A stretch of 64,000 bases of DNA from Antedon mediterranea (lineage: Eukaryota; Echinodermata; Crinoidea; Comatulida; Antedonidae), in assembly GCF_964355755.1 (NCBI RefSeq), contig NC_092674.1, positions 19,680,001 to 19,744,000 on the forward strand, given 5' to 3'. The position numbers and the translations under genes are program-made. The notes under the pieces were generated by a model. The model was not told where the DNA came from, did not search any database, and saw nothing but the letters and a program-made list of their open reading frames with translations. Positions 25,201 through 37,200 of this stretch are shown in pieces; position 1 is the first letter of the stretch; every line of letters starts with the position of its first letter.

Positions 25201-28200
25201 ACTTTAACACTATAATAGCAATACGTAAACAAAATAACATCGTAAAACTGACGCTTTCAACGGAAACAAGTCTCAACAAGTAAAACCGTTCAAGCGTGAC
25301 AGCAGAGAACACATGGAGTGTGTCCATCTCTTGCACAACGATGCATCTTAACTTATTAACGTTACAGTCCAACCTAAATATCCTCTTATGTCTAAATGCG
25401 CAAGTATAGTATTAACTTCACATAATAATGCCTTGCGTATATCAACAATTGTTACTCTTACATGATGATCGTGAATCGAAACAGTGTTCGCAATTAACAT
25501 AGATAATCTCTTTTCTGTTACCATCGAGTAATAATTATCTATTCATAATATGGCACGCCATTATAGTTCAACGGCTAAACAACGTGGATCATCCACGACC
25601 TAATTTCGAAGGTAGGAGATCTGTACAAATATTAACAATACGTCATTTACTTACAGAAGGTTACAATATAACGTTTATGACTATAAGTAAAGTATAACTA
25701 ACTATCAGTATTTAATAAACAACTATGCAAGTCTGACTCAGCTCAATACTGGTTTACATGTTTTTCTCCGGTCACCCATGTGCGTTCCACTCTCCTCCAC
25801 CTCTAGAGGGCGCTACTCTTAATCTAATATATCACACCCGCACTTGGCCTTTAAGCTCTGTCTACACTATCAAACTAGTTTGACAAAAAAAGTGTGCTGT
25901 GCCCAAATATGGTATTTATATGACATCATCATGTCCATATGTGAACGCATCACATTTTGTTGTCGCATAAAGATGGATAGTATAGCAACAAAGCTTTAGA
26001 ATGTAGAGATAATTGGATAAAAATGTTGCATTCTGTAAGTGGCGGGCTTCCTGCTGTTGGATGTGAATGAATTAAAATATTAAATTAAAATAAAAAACAA
26101 ATTACAATTACATAATATCTTTATCTGAAGGTAAATATTTTATCATCTTGCCATGAGTTTGATGACATTAAACTTCGAATGAATGAGCGACGCCTGCTGA
26201 ACAGTCTCAACAAAGATGCCAATCACATAACCGTACGTTTCCCAATTGCTGGTAAAATTAAATCAACACAACTTAAAGTAAACTGGTAAGCATTTTTACT
26301 CAATTTATTAAAAACCTGTACTATAAGTGTTTAAATGTGCATATTACATTTCTAGAAATATATGACTATGATTAAGATAAAATGATATAAACATTCTATT
26401 TTATAAGTATTTTAAAGCCCCATTCCCTACGTTTTTTAGATCTAATTTAAGATCACAAACTATATTTAATGTAAAAATAATACTATATGGTCCTATTGCG
26501 ATAACTTTTTTCGTCTTTAAACGGTTAAAAATGTGAAAAATAAATCAATTCTAATAATTATAGCGGCCCGCTATAAATCCCAAAATGCATTGCGCGCGGA
26601 TTGATATTTTTGTTTTTCACCTGTAATTCGCCCACTTTTCGATCGATCGTGAAGCCAAAACAAATGGAAGACTCCTAACTTTTCAGCGAAAATACCGGGT
26701 TTTCCCCAATTTGTATCAACGGAGTCTGGTAAAAATAGAAAGACAATTAATGCAGCAACTATGCAACGTCAGGCTAGGTATATAGCTAGCGTACGATGTT
26801 CGTACGTTATCGATGTTTACCAGCTAGGCCTACAAAACTAAGCCTAGCTAGGCTAGGCCTAAGACCGTCCACGAGAAGTCGATCGCCGCGAGCTACTTAA
26901 GTAGTGCTTGTTTCTCACTTTTTATCATAATTTACCATAAAACGTACATTTAAGACAAGGAATGACATGGTTTAATGTTTTTAAAGTGATATATATGTAT
27001 TATTTTCCAAAAAACGTCCAAAATTGCAGGGAAGGGGTCTTTAAAGTAAGTTTTTTCATTTAAGTAGCATAATAAATCAAAATAATACAATAAAAACAAT
27101 ATATTTCTTTGTTTCAGTCTTATCCAGGCAACACTTGGGTGCTTACCTGTTCAAGAATTTGCTTTGCAGCAGGATGTCTTAAAGATTTTCAGAGTCGGGG
27201 CACGTGTCTCCAGGTGTAAGTTAGACCTTTGACAACAGAGTTAACTGTATCTTCAATATATGGGCCGAAATATTCAATACAGCAACCTTTCTATTTTAAA
27301 TTGACAGTGAAAAAAAAAAGTGAAATGGTTGTTTAATATAGATATAAGAAAACCGAAGGCTAGATCATTGACTCTAGTACATGGGAATTTACCAGCTAGG
27401 CCTACAAAACTTTCAGTAGCTAATAGCCTAGAAATGTCTACGAGAGAACTTTCGATGCGAGCTACTTAGGTATAAGTGCATTGTTTTTCGCTTTTTATCA
27501 TAATAACCTTAAAACGCACATTTAAGTCAAGAAATGACCTGGTTTAATGTTTTTAAAGTTATATATATATGCATTATTTTTATAAATCGTAAAACATTGC
27601 AGGTCTAGTGTCTTTAAACATTGCCGAAACAAGCCTGTAGAGAACTTCTCCATAAGATCACCTTCACTGCCACACCTAGCCTTTAGCTTTATATTATCCG
27701 TATGTTGTTGAATAACAGTTTTGTTGTTGTTGTGTCTGTTGCATGTAGGTTTGTATGAGATGATGCAACAAACAGGGAACTACAAGTCATTGCTAAATGC
27801 TGCATTTCTTGCCAAATGTTTCAAGGCTAAGCTATGGGAAAATAGTAGATATGTGAGCCGTCAGATTGAGAGGATAGGACCAACCCTGTCTACAGCATTA
27901 GTCAATGCTAACATTGGTAGCTTCAATAAATTGCTGGACACCAACCCCAGACAAATAGAATTGGTTTGTGATAGTTTAATTGATTTGATGAACCTTTTTT
28001 TATCAAAATAAAAACATATACAATTTAATATTGGAATTGTTTAAAGCAAATTAAATAATAAATTTAGGTGAAATCACTTTTCTCTTCTTTTTGTTACCAC
28101 CCTGAACCACATTCCAAGATATTTCCTATTATGATGTTAAATTTTCCTTTCCTTGTAGTTAATTTAATCTTATTTACATGTGTGTGTCTAGATTGTTAAT

Positions 28201-31200
28201 CGTCATCCTCCTTTTGGAAATCAGATTCATGATGCTGTTTCTCGTCTACCTATATACAAAGTTGAAGTGTCGCAGGTAAGAAATAAGTTTAATAACATTA
28301 TAACATTTTGCCATACCTAAAATCAAATAATGGAGGGTGCATAACGCAATTTAACCGGTTATTTTAAAATAGATTAAAAATAGATAACAATAACAAGACC
28401 GCGTTTCTGCTCAATAGAGAGGTTTCGCAATCTTAAGAATACGATAACGAAAACGGATACGTCACGCACACTTATTCGTTTTCGTAAGCCAGTAAAAATC
28501 TGTTTCGCATGGTATCGAAATATTGAGGGCGCCGTCCAAAATATGACTGCGGTAAATTTGAGCGAAGAGAAGTAAAAGTACGTGTTGCTTGGTGCTTTGC
28601 TGCCTAGGCCTAGCGTAACGTCAAAGCGAGTGAGGACTTTAAAAACTGCTATTTATCTAAATTGACCTGGCATTTTAGTAAATTACTTTAGTAAATTACT
28701 TTCAATAAATCTATAATTATATTATAATCATGAATCATTCCTAATTCAAATGCAAAATGTGCAAACTAGATCAAAATCTATACTCGTTTTGTAGTTACGA
28801 ATATGACTGGTGATATTCGTCAACACGAATACGCTTTACGAATATGAAATGGGGATAAGCTCAAAAGTTTCACAAATGTATGACGTATCCGTTTTCGTTA
28901 TCGTATTCGTAAGGTTGCGAAACCTCCCTATTTTGTGCTCCGAAATAACCGGTTAAATCTATGGGTGGTCGTCGAGTAAAACGTCATCATTACCAAAAAT
29001 GCAATACACTCAGACGGAAGTAGTGAGTTGGCTGTTTGTTTACATCGACGTCAGTACACACGTGTGTGATATCGTCGAACATCTCAAACATGTTAACATA
29101 ATAAAATGTTGTCTCCAGGTCTACAAGTTTTGTTTTTTGTAAAGCCTACTTACCATCACTAATAAAATTAATTCTCATGCCGCCTTCAATAAACATGGGG
29201 AGGGTCGTGCAGCGTCCGATCGCCTAGGATAATTATTATCTAGCCTCATTCCTCAAAAAGGCGATGTCATACGGCCCTCTTCCCACGTTGAACGACTGTT
29301 GTCTTTCGTGAGCGCGGTCCTACTAAACACCAAACGGAAACAAAAACGAGACTCAGAATGTTGCAATACCTACCAAACGAGAGTATATAATTGTTAATTA
29401 ATTATGAAAACCCAACTTTCATAGCAAAAATCGTCCGAATTTATGTTAAAAACGATGAGTTTAGCCGCAAAAACTTAAATCAAACGAGTGTATCCAAGTC
29501 ATAGAATATCGCACGCACATAGTGCCTTTAATAGAATAATGAGTGTTGAACATTAATTCGTATATTTACGTACATACATATGTACTAACATAAATAATAG
29601 CACATTTCTATGCTTAATAAAATCATATTTAATGTATTATCAAAGACTCTGATAACCTTTGTTTTCGGTCGATGTGATGTTTTTATAAAAAATGATGATG
29701 TAAAACGAAAAGTAAGATTGTTCATTGTTCTCCTATTAAATGCACTAGGGCGTGCCATAAATACGTCGCTCGTTTGGTTTCAGTTTTTGTTGCTAAATTC
29801 ATCGTTTTTAACATAAATTCTGACGTTTTTTGCTATAAAATTTGGGTTTTCATAATTAATTAACCATTATCTATTCTCGTTTGGTAGGTATTTGCAACAT
29901 TCTGAGTCCCTTTTGTTTCCGTTTTGGTATTTATAGGACCATAGGCATATCCTTCGCGAGGGGTGTGTTGAAAGCGACGACCTCGAATTGGACGACCTCA
30001 ACGACTCAGGCGACCTCGAATTGGGCGACCTCGAATTGGACGACCCATAACACGAAACCGACGACCCCTTTTGCCTAGCCTAGCCTAGGCCTAGATGTGG
30101 TGTAACATCCCGAAGCCGAACATAGCCGAAGATTAAACCATACCTTATATAATACTCGCAAGCAAGCAATTGATGGAAAAAATACAGAAATATCGCCATT
30201 TGATACTACTGAATGTGTCGACACGAACAAACAAACAGATATGGAACGCCAAGAGTGCATCATTTTAAAACTGCATTCGACATATTAAAAATAAATTAAA
30301 AAGAAATAAATACATTACACGGTTAAACCATGGACGTATAATTATAACAAACACTATAGGCCTACCAAACAGCGTGTTGCGAACATGTGCATGGGGAGGG
30401 CCATAAGAAAGCTTTACATTTCACATGCATTGTATACGGTCAAACCTTACCCGCCGCTGAAAAGGGGGATGTTTTGACCTGGTTTGCCATGTTTATGATA
30501 TTTCGTGTGCTAATCATCGAGTCGAATGCAGTTTTAATGATGCACTCTTGGCGTTCCATATCTGTTCGTTTGTTCGTGTCGACACATTCAGTATCAAATG
30601 GCGATATTTCTATATTTTTTCAATCAATTGCTTGCTTGCAATAAGGTATGGTTTAAAGATCTTTGGCTATGTTCGGCTTCGGGATGTTATACCACACTTA
30701 GGGTATGTTCAGACTCACGGAGTTACGGTGGAGTTATCTACGCAAGGCGTACGGTAATCCGTGGCGTTAAAAGTCAAGGTGTTCAGACACAACGATTAGC
30801 ATTCCAAACGTCTTGCGTTTAAAGCGGAAGTTCCGTCATACCGAAACGGCCGATGGGATACATACACACAATTACAACAACAGAGCTGAGAGTGACACGC
30901 GCGAAAGTTTACAACACTAGCTAGGCCTAGCAATATAATACAATGTTACCTTCAAATGTAATGGTTTTTTTGCCGATTTTTTTGCAAATCCTTACAGAAG
31001 ATAGTCATTTCGAACATAATTATTACACGGACAATGACTTTGCCATTATTTGTATGATTTTAATTAATTTTGTGAAATCATGTCGCCGACGCCAACTTCG
31101 TCAGGAAGAATTTTGCAGTTTAGATGCATTTTCTTTAAAAACAGCCATCTTGTTGCCGGCGCTAGCTTTCCAATTTCTAATTTTTATCTTGTCTATAAAT

Positions 31201-34200
31201 TCAGGGCTGCCCCATAATGAAATCAAATCAGCAACTTCTGTACTTTTCCATGTAACACGTTTCATTTTAATTCGAATGTTGCTGTTGATCTACTAGCTCG
31301 AGGAACAGGCTATATTGTTTTGCTATTAAAAAAAACCTCGCGAATAGACTGCTGCTAATTGCGGTCGTGTCTTTTCATTGGCTGACGTTGACCGGAGGTT
31401 GAAATCACTGATGCATCAATGGATTAGCCTTATGAAATCTACCCTCTCCCGCTGGAGTTATTAACGCCACTGGCGCGGAGTAACAGCTCCCTAACGCTAA
31501 TCCGCGGCATGGTTCAGACACAAAAATATGTACGCCGCGTACATAACTCCACCGTAACTCCGTGAGTCTGCACATACCTTTAGGCCTAGGCTAGGCTAGG
31601 CTAGGGGTCGTCGGTTTCGTGTTATGGGTCGTCCAATTCTAGGTCGTCCAATTCGAGGTCGCCCGGGTCGTTGGGGTCGTCCAATTCGAGGTCGTCGCTT
31701 TCTACACACCCCCTTCGCGAGCGTGTATTAACGCCTCAAATTGTTTAGCTTGGGTAGTCCGGAAACTCCACCCCGAATTCCTCTTTTACTTTCGCAAAAA
31801 TGCTCTTATATATCTGTGAATCTTTTCTATTGCCTGCCATCCTTCCCCGTACTTTCTCTTCCCCACACAACTGAATAACATATCTTGTGATTTCATTCAT
31901 CCACATACATGTTCACTTCTTCGTTCGACTGTCAAAACCACGAGGAAAACACACATGGTACGCGACGGTATCTGACCCGAGGTCACAACTGTCAATCAAA
32001 TAACCGTTATTTCGTGTTGCAGCTAAGAATTGCTCAGCGATAACCGGTTAAACGGCGTTCTAACACCAATTTAAATTGGTGTTTTTGGTGTTTTATTTTG
32101 CGCTGCCTTTTAACCGGTTACCAAAAATGTGTCCTGTTTCTGCTGGCAAGAAAATAGAGTTATTTTATTCACACCGATTTTAATTTATTCACACCGATTT
32201 TAACCGGTTATTTTTATGCAGCAGAAACAGGCCCTAAAGAAAAAATATTAGTATTAAATTGCCTCCTTTAGACATGAGTAGGATATCACAAGCAGACACT
32301 GGTGCTACGTTTAATCTTAAAAAGAAATTATTTACTGGATTTACATGTATATAGCGCCTAATGTTGTGAAATCTTTAAGCGCTGAACATTATTATCCCAG
32401 TCATTTTTTTTTTTTAATCAAACATTGTATGGAAACATACTCCCATAATGCAGCTAGTAATCAACGCAAAGTTGTTTCTTGATCTAACTTGGTTTTCATT
32501 TATACAGCTGGGTGGGGAGAGGCAAACGTAAGTATAAAAGTATCTTGCCTAAGGATACAAACAATGCGGCGACAGTATGATATGAAACTTGTGGTCTTAT
32601 CATTTTTATAGCAGTAAGAGAATTTTGTTCTACTTTTCAGTCTGACAAACATGCAAGTTCCTCAGCTGAAATAACTGTGACCATCTGCCTTGAGAACAGA
32701 GAGACGTTGCAACAAGCATCAAACAGCTATCATTGCTCATTGCTACTCATTGGCAATGCAGATGATGAAATCATCATCAAGAAAAAGATCATGTATGCTA
32801 TTAATTTTCCATTTGTCATAGAAGTATAAGAATCATAGTAGGCTATCACAAAACACTTTTATACTATTGCACACTACTATGGTATATGCGTGTATTTTTA
32901 TCTTTACTCTATTCCATCCATTTTATTCATTGCTATGTTTTAGTATATTCATTATCATATCTGTTGTAATATCTGAAGGGACTCCACATTAATAAACAGC
33001 ATAGTGTGGAGTAGGACATTAACATTACAACGAGCTAAATCTGGTGATGACATTACTATTCATTACATTAGTCAAGAATATGGTGAGTGGCATTTATAAT
33101 CTCAAATATTTTCTACAGCTAAAGAACAGTGGTTGACACAAAGAAAAATCTTGTATTTAAAACAGAAACAAATGTGATATGAACTCCACATTGTCACAAA
33201 TAGAACTTTACTTCATTCTTCATTATCATCATATATGATCAATAATTACCATATATACTAATATATAGATCGGACCCATAACAAGTTCTTGTGCTTTGTC
33301 GGCCCAGCAGCCAACCTGCCTCCTATTGTTTCCCCGACATCTAGGAGAGCAAGACAGGATTTGCAATTCTTGTATAAATGTCTTACTCCTAAGTTTGATT
33401 GTAATCTTGTTTCGTTGTTTTATTTTAATGTTCCTGTTCGTAATCTTTGTAGTAAACCCTTTCTTCGTGTTAAATTTTCTCGTGTCAATATTTGTGAAAA
33501 TGGTATTTTCTGTAGACTCTCGTCTTTGTACAATTCATGTCTTTTAAAAAATAATTCTTTAGATATCTTTAACTGTAATTTCTCTCAATTTAAATGTAGT
33601 AATAATGAAATTATTTAAATAATCTTATTGACATTTTTGTATATATTTATAATGGCTTATATTTATAGTTTAGTTATTTTATTTTCAACCTGTTATTGGT
33701 GTTTTACACTGTTGGCTTGAAATAAAGAATACTTCAATGGTTTTGGACAAATTATACTTACTAGATGGCACGCTCGCTTCGCTCGCGTACCATCTAGGTC
33801 GTGCCCACAGATGGTTCTCGAATACACAGTATTTCCAGCGAGAAAAAAATGGAGATTTCAAATGTACGTACCGAAGGACTATAATACATTGTCGTTTACA
33901 GAAACGAATAAATATACACAATGATTTATGTAGTCAACCAAAATTAGCACCCTGGGAATTACTTCCGAGAGAGAAACAAAATGAGTCAAATTTTTTTATT
34001 TGGACTCGTTTAAACAAACCCAATTTGTGTTTTGTATGTAACATTAAGGGTTGAGGGATGAGGGAAGAAGATAGGTACAAAGAGGAAACATTTTAAAATA
34101 TATTCTTATCCACTCAGTAACGAAATATTGTTTTTAATGTTTTATAGGCCTATAAATAATATACCACTAAATACAGTAAAACATTTACGATTTAATACGG

Positions 34201-37200
34201 TACTTTGTTAAAACTCTCACTGTCATAGTCGATTGAAATAGTAAAGTACATGTAACGATACACCACTACGACGTTTATATATTTTTAAATTATTAATTAA
34301 TACAAACGTTGAGAAGCAACTGTCAGTAATAACGTTTATTTATTTGTATATTATATGTTTATAATCTAACAGTAGGGCCTACCCACACTCACAGTAATAA
34401 AGTTTATTTGTATATATTTTTATATTACATCTAACAGTACCAACACTCACAGTAAGAAATTTGCGATTCAAATTGCGATCAAAAGTGGTTAATACCTTAA
34501 CAGTATTGTACAGCATTGCAATACTATTTATGTTTATTCTCCAAGGGGCCCATAAATCTAAATCTATACCTCTATGGTTAAACCAAATAATTTGGAATGT
34601 TTATTTGTATATTATATGTTTATAATCTAACAGTAGGGCCTACCCACACTCACAGTAATAAAGTTTATTTGTATATATTTTTATATTACATCTAACAGTA
34701 CCAACACTCACAGTAAGAAATTTGCGATTCAAATTGCGATCAAAAGTGGTTAATACCTTAACAGTCTTGTACAGCATTGCAATACTATTTATGTTTATTC
34801 TCCAAGGGGGCCCATAAATCTAAATCTATACCTGTATGGTTAAACCAAATAATTTGGAATGTTCCATTCATCACAAATCAATACATTTGTAAAAACGTAT
34901 ATTAAATGTATCAAAATAGTATTTTTTAAAGAAAATCGGCCTGTCTTCAACATTATGATGCTGTACTCGAACTGTTCAACCAGTTTTCAGCTATTAAAAA
35001 CAATTATCGTAGGAGGAGATAGGAAAATGCGAAGCCTCCTCGCATTTTTGTGGCGGGTATTTTTCAAGATGGACATCCATTAGACAGTGTATACCACGAT
35101 CGGAAAACACCCCTATTTGGGGCAAATCGTTGAACCTAAATTCGTTTTAATCGTCAATAACTAATTATCTAACTTAATTTAATTAGTAAACAGGGTTACA
35201 TCAGGTGGTTAAAATCAGTACCGAAAGTACGAACCAACTTTATATACCATCGAGTAAAAATTCTAGAAGTAAGGCGCGATTTACCGAATTTTGCCCTTAC
35301 GTAAATTTATATATAGATACCATTTTACTAATGTAAATATGTTCAGTATTCTTTTTTTTTTGCCTTAATAGAAAAAATGTAATGTACTGTATAATACATT
35401 TTCAAATAGGATACAGCATTTTTTCAATATGTTCTTATTCACACATATGTATACAAAATATAATGTATAATAAAGTTTCTATATTGTTTTTTATATTTTA
35501 TGTCTATTAAATTAATGTTTTTATTTGGTAGTACAGAATAGTGTTGGATTGTTAACACACAATCTTCATACAGTATAATATGGGATCATAGCTTGCTGTG
35601 CTTATGTGTGAGCAATGAACTCACTTTAGATTAACAGAAGAAATTATGTATATTATTATTATGGATGTAATTTGTGATTGTTATGCTTTTAGTTGGTTTA
35701 GATGTACAGCAAACCCTTACCTTAGAATACTTAAAAACAAGATATTCAACACACTTTACGCAAGGAAGTCAACAACCTACACTTAAAACATTTATGAAAC
35801 AATCAAAGCCAGTGAGGTTTACTGCTGCTACTCCTAAACCCAGAAGTCCAGAGAGTGCAGAAGACATAGAGTGGAGTCCATCAACTCAAGGTAAGATGTG
35901 TCTTTCATATAACAAGCTTCACTGTAAGGTAACTGCTAAGTTGAAAAAGAAACACATTTTGTATTTGTTTGCAATTTTCCTCTTTGGTGTGTAATTTATG
36001 TTACTGAAAAAAATAGATTAAAGAAATAAATGTGTTTATAAATTAAACAGTTTAATTGATTGATTTATTAACAGTTTTGTTACCATGGCTATTTAAAAAA
36101 AAAATTTGAACAGATCAGAAATTATATATTAATATTGTTTTGTTGTTATGAAATTATGAATTTTAATGTTAAAACTTTGGCAGAAGAAAGTGAGAATTGA
36201 CATGCTTTGTACCCGTAACCCAATAGCCAAGTTTCATGGGCACATACCACAGACAAGCAGATATTTTATGTTGTCAATTGCCATCTCATTATCTATTTTA
36301 TTCATATATATTCACATCATATTCAACAAAAACATTTTTTTTTCAGGAACGACACCTGAAGGTCGGAAGGCTTGCAGCCATAAATGTGCAAACAAGGGTT
36401 CTTGTGGTCATTTGTGTTGTAGAATTGGAGTGGCTATTAAACCAGCATCAAGATCAAAAGCAGCAAAAAGGCAGCTGGATATGATGAGTGGAACTACACC
36501 ATTAAAACAGAAAAGCATGACTTTGTTTTTAAATCAGCTTCATGCTAGGGCTAAGTGTATGCCTCAAATTCAGAGGCGACGAGAAACGCAGGACATTCCA
36601 CCTCATACATTTTCGGTAATATATATATATGTATCATCATTTAAGTTCAAAAGTTATTAAAATGTAACAATGAACTGAAATTACCAGGATAAGATAAACA
36701 ATTAGAACATTCATATTATTTGATGAAATTAAGTTTTGGTTTCTTTTGTTACAGATGAATCAAGAACAACTGGATGATACTAGAAAGACTTTGATGAATC
36801 AAGAACAACTGGATGATACTAGAAAGACTTTGATGAATCAAGAACAACTGGATGATACTAGAAAGACTTTGATGAATCAAGAACAACTGGATGATACTCC
36901 AAAGACTTTGAATAAGTTTAGATTTAAATCGAAAAAATGTAAAATGACATCTATATACACTGAACAAATCAACTCGTCAAGTGCTCTTGTATCTGTAGAT
37001 GAAATAATAGACCTTCCACCTAGTGATTGCTGCCAGTCTAGAACACAGTCTTCCTCCAACAGTACTAATAGTTTCAACACAATGCCCAGGTATTCTGCGA
37101 AATCACCAGATAGAGCAACTCCTAGAGATACTGCAGATTTACATACGGCAGAGCAAGGGAATACTCTGGCAAAGAGCAGAGTACAGACCAAGAAGCGAGC

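Larger units (their letters stand above)
23672..25850. mobile_element. TTAA-target MITE family 2, copy split by a solo LTR
   Basis: Left part 23672-24255 and right end 25841-25850 together match the uninterrupted copy at 52716-53308. TTAA flanks lie at 23668-23671 and 25851-25854. The left end is AGCCCAGGTACAGGCATG and the right end CACTTGGCCT. The interruption at GCCCG is the LTR insertion 24256-25836. Confidence 0.88.

Noticed and set aside
27118-27213. Alternative end of HFM1 exon 21 at the GTGTAA donor
   Set aside because: It leaves the next exon out of frame with a stop within a few codons; the GTAAGT two bases later restores the conserved reading.
30943-31296. A 117-codon frame inside the Harbinger-type MITE
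   Set aside because: No transposase or other domain is recognisable. Hydrophobic runs reflect AT-rich codons, and the element looks non-autonomous.
32509-32528. A 20-bp stretch with tacag before it and GTAAGT after it, a candidate HFM1 micro-exon
   Set aside because: It would shift the frame. Exons 28192-28275 and 32641-32792 join directly in phase 0 and match the family.
36749-37191. - strand frames opposite HFM1 exon 28
   Set aside because: They are the complement of the coding repeat and lie antisense to a supported exon.
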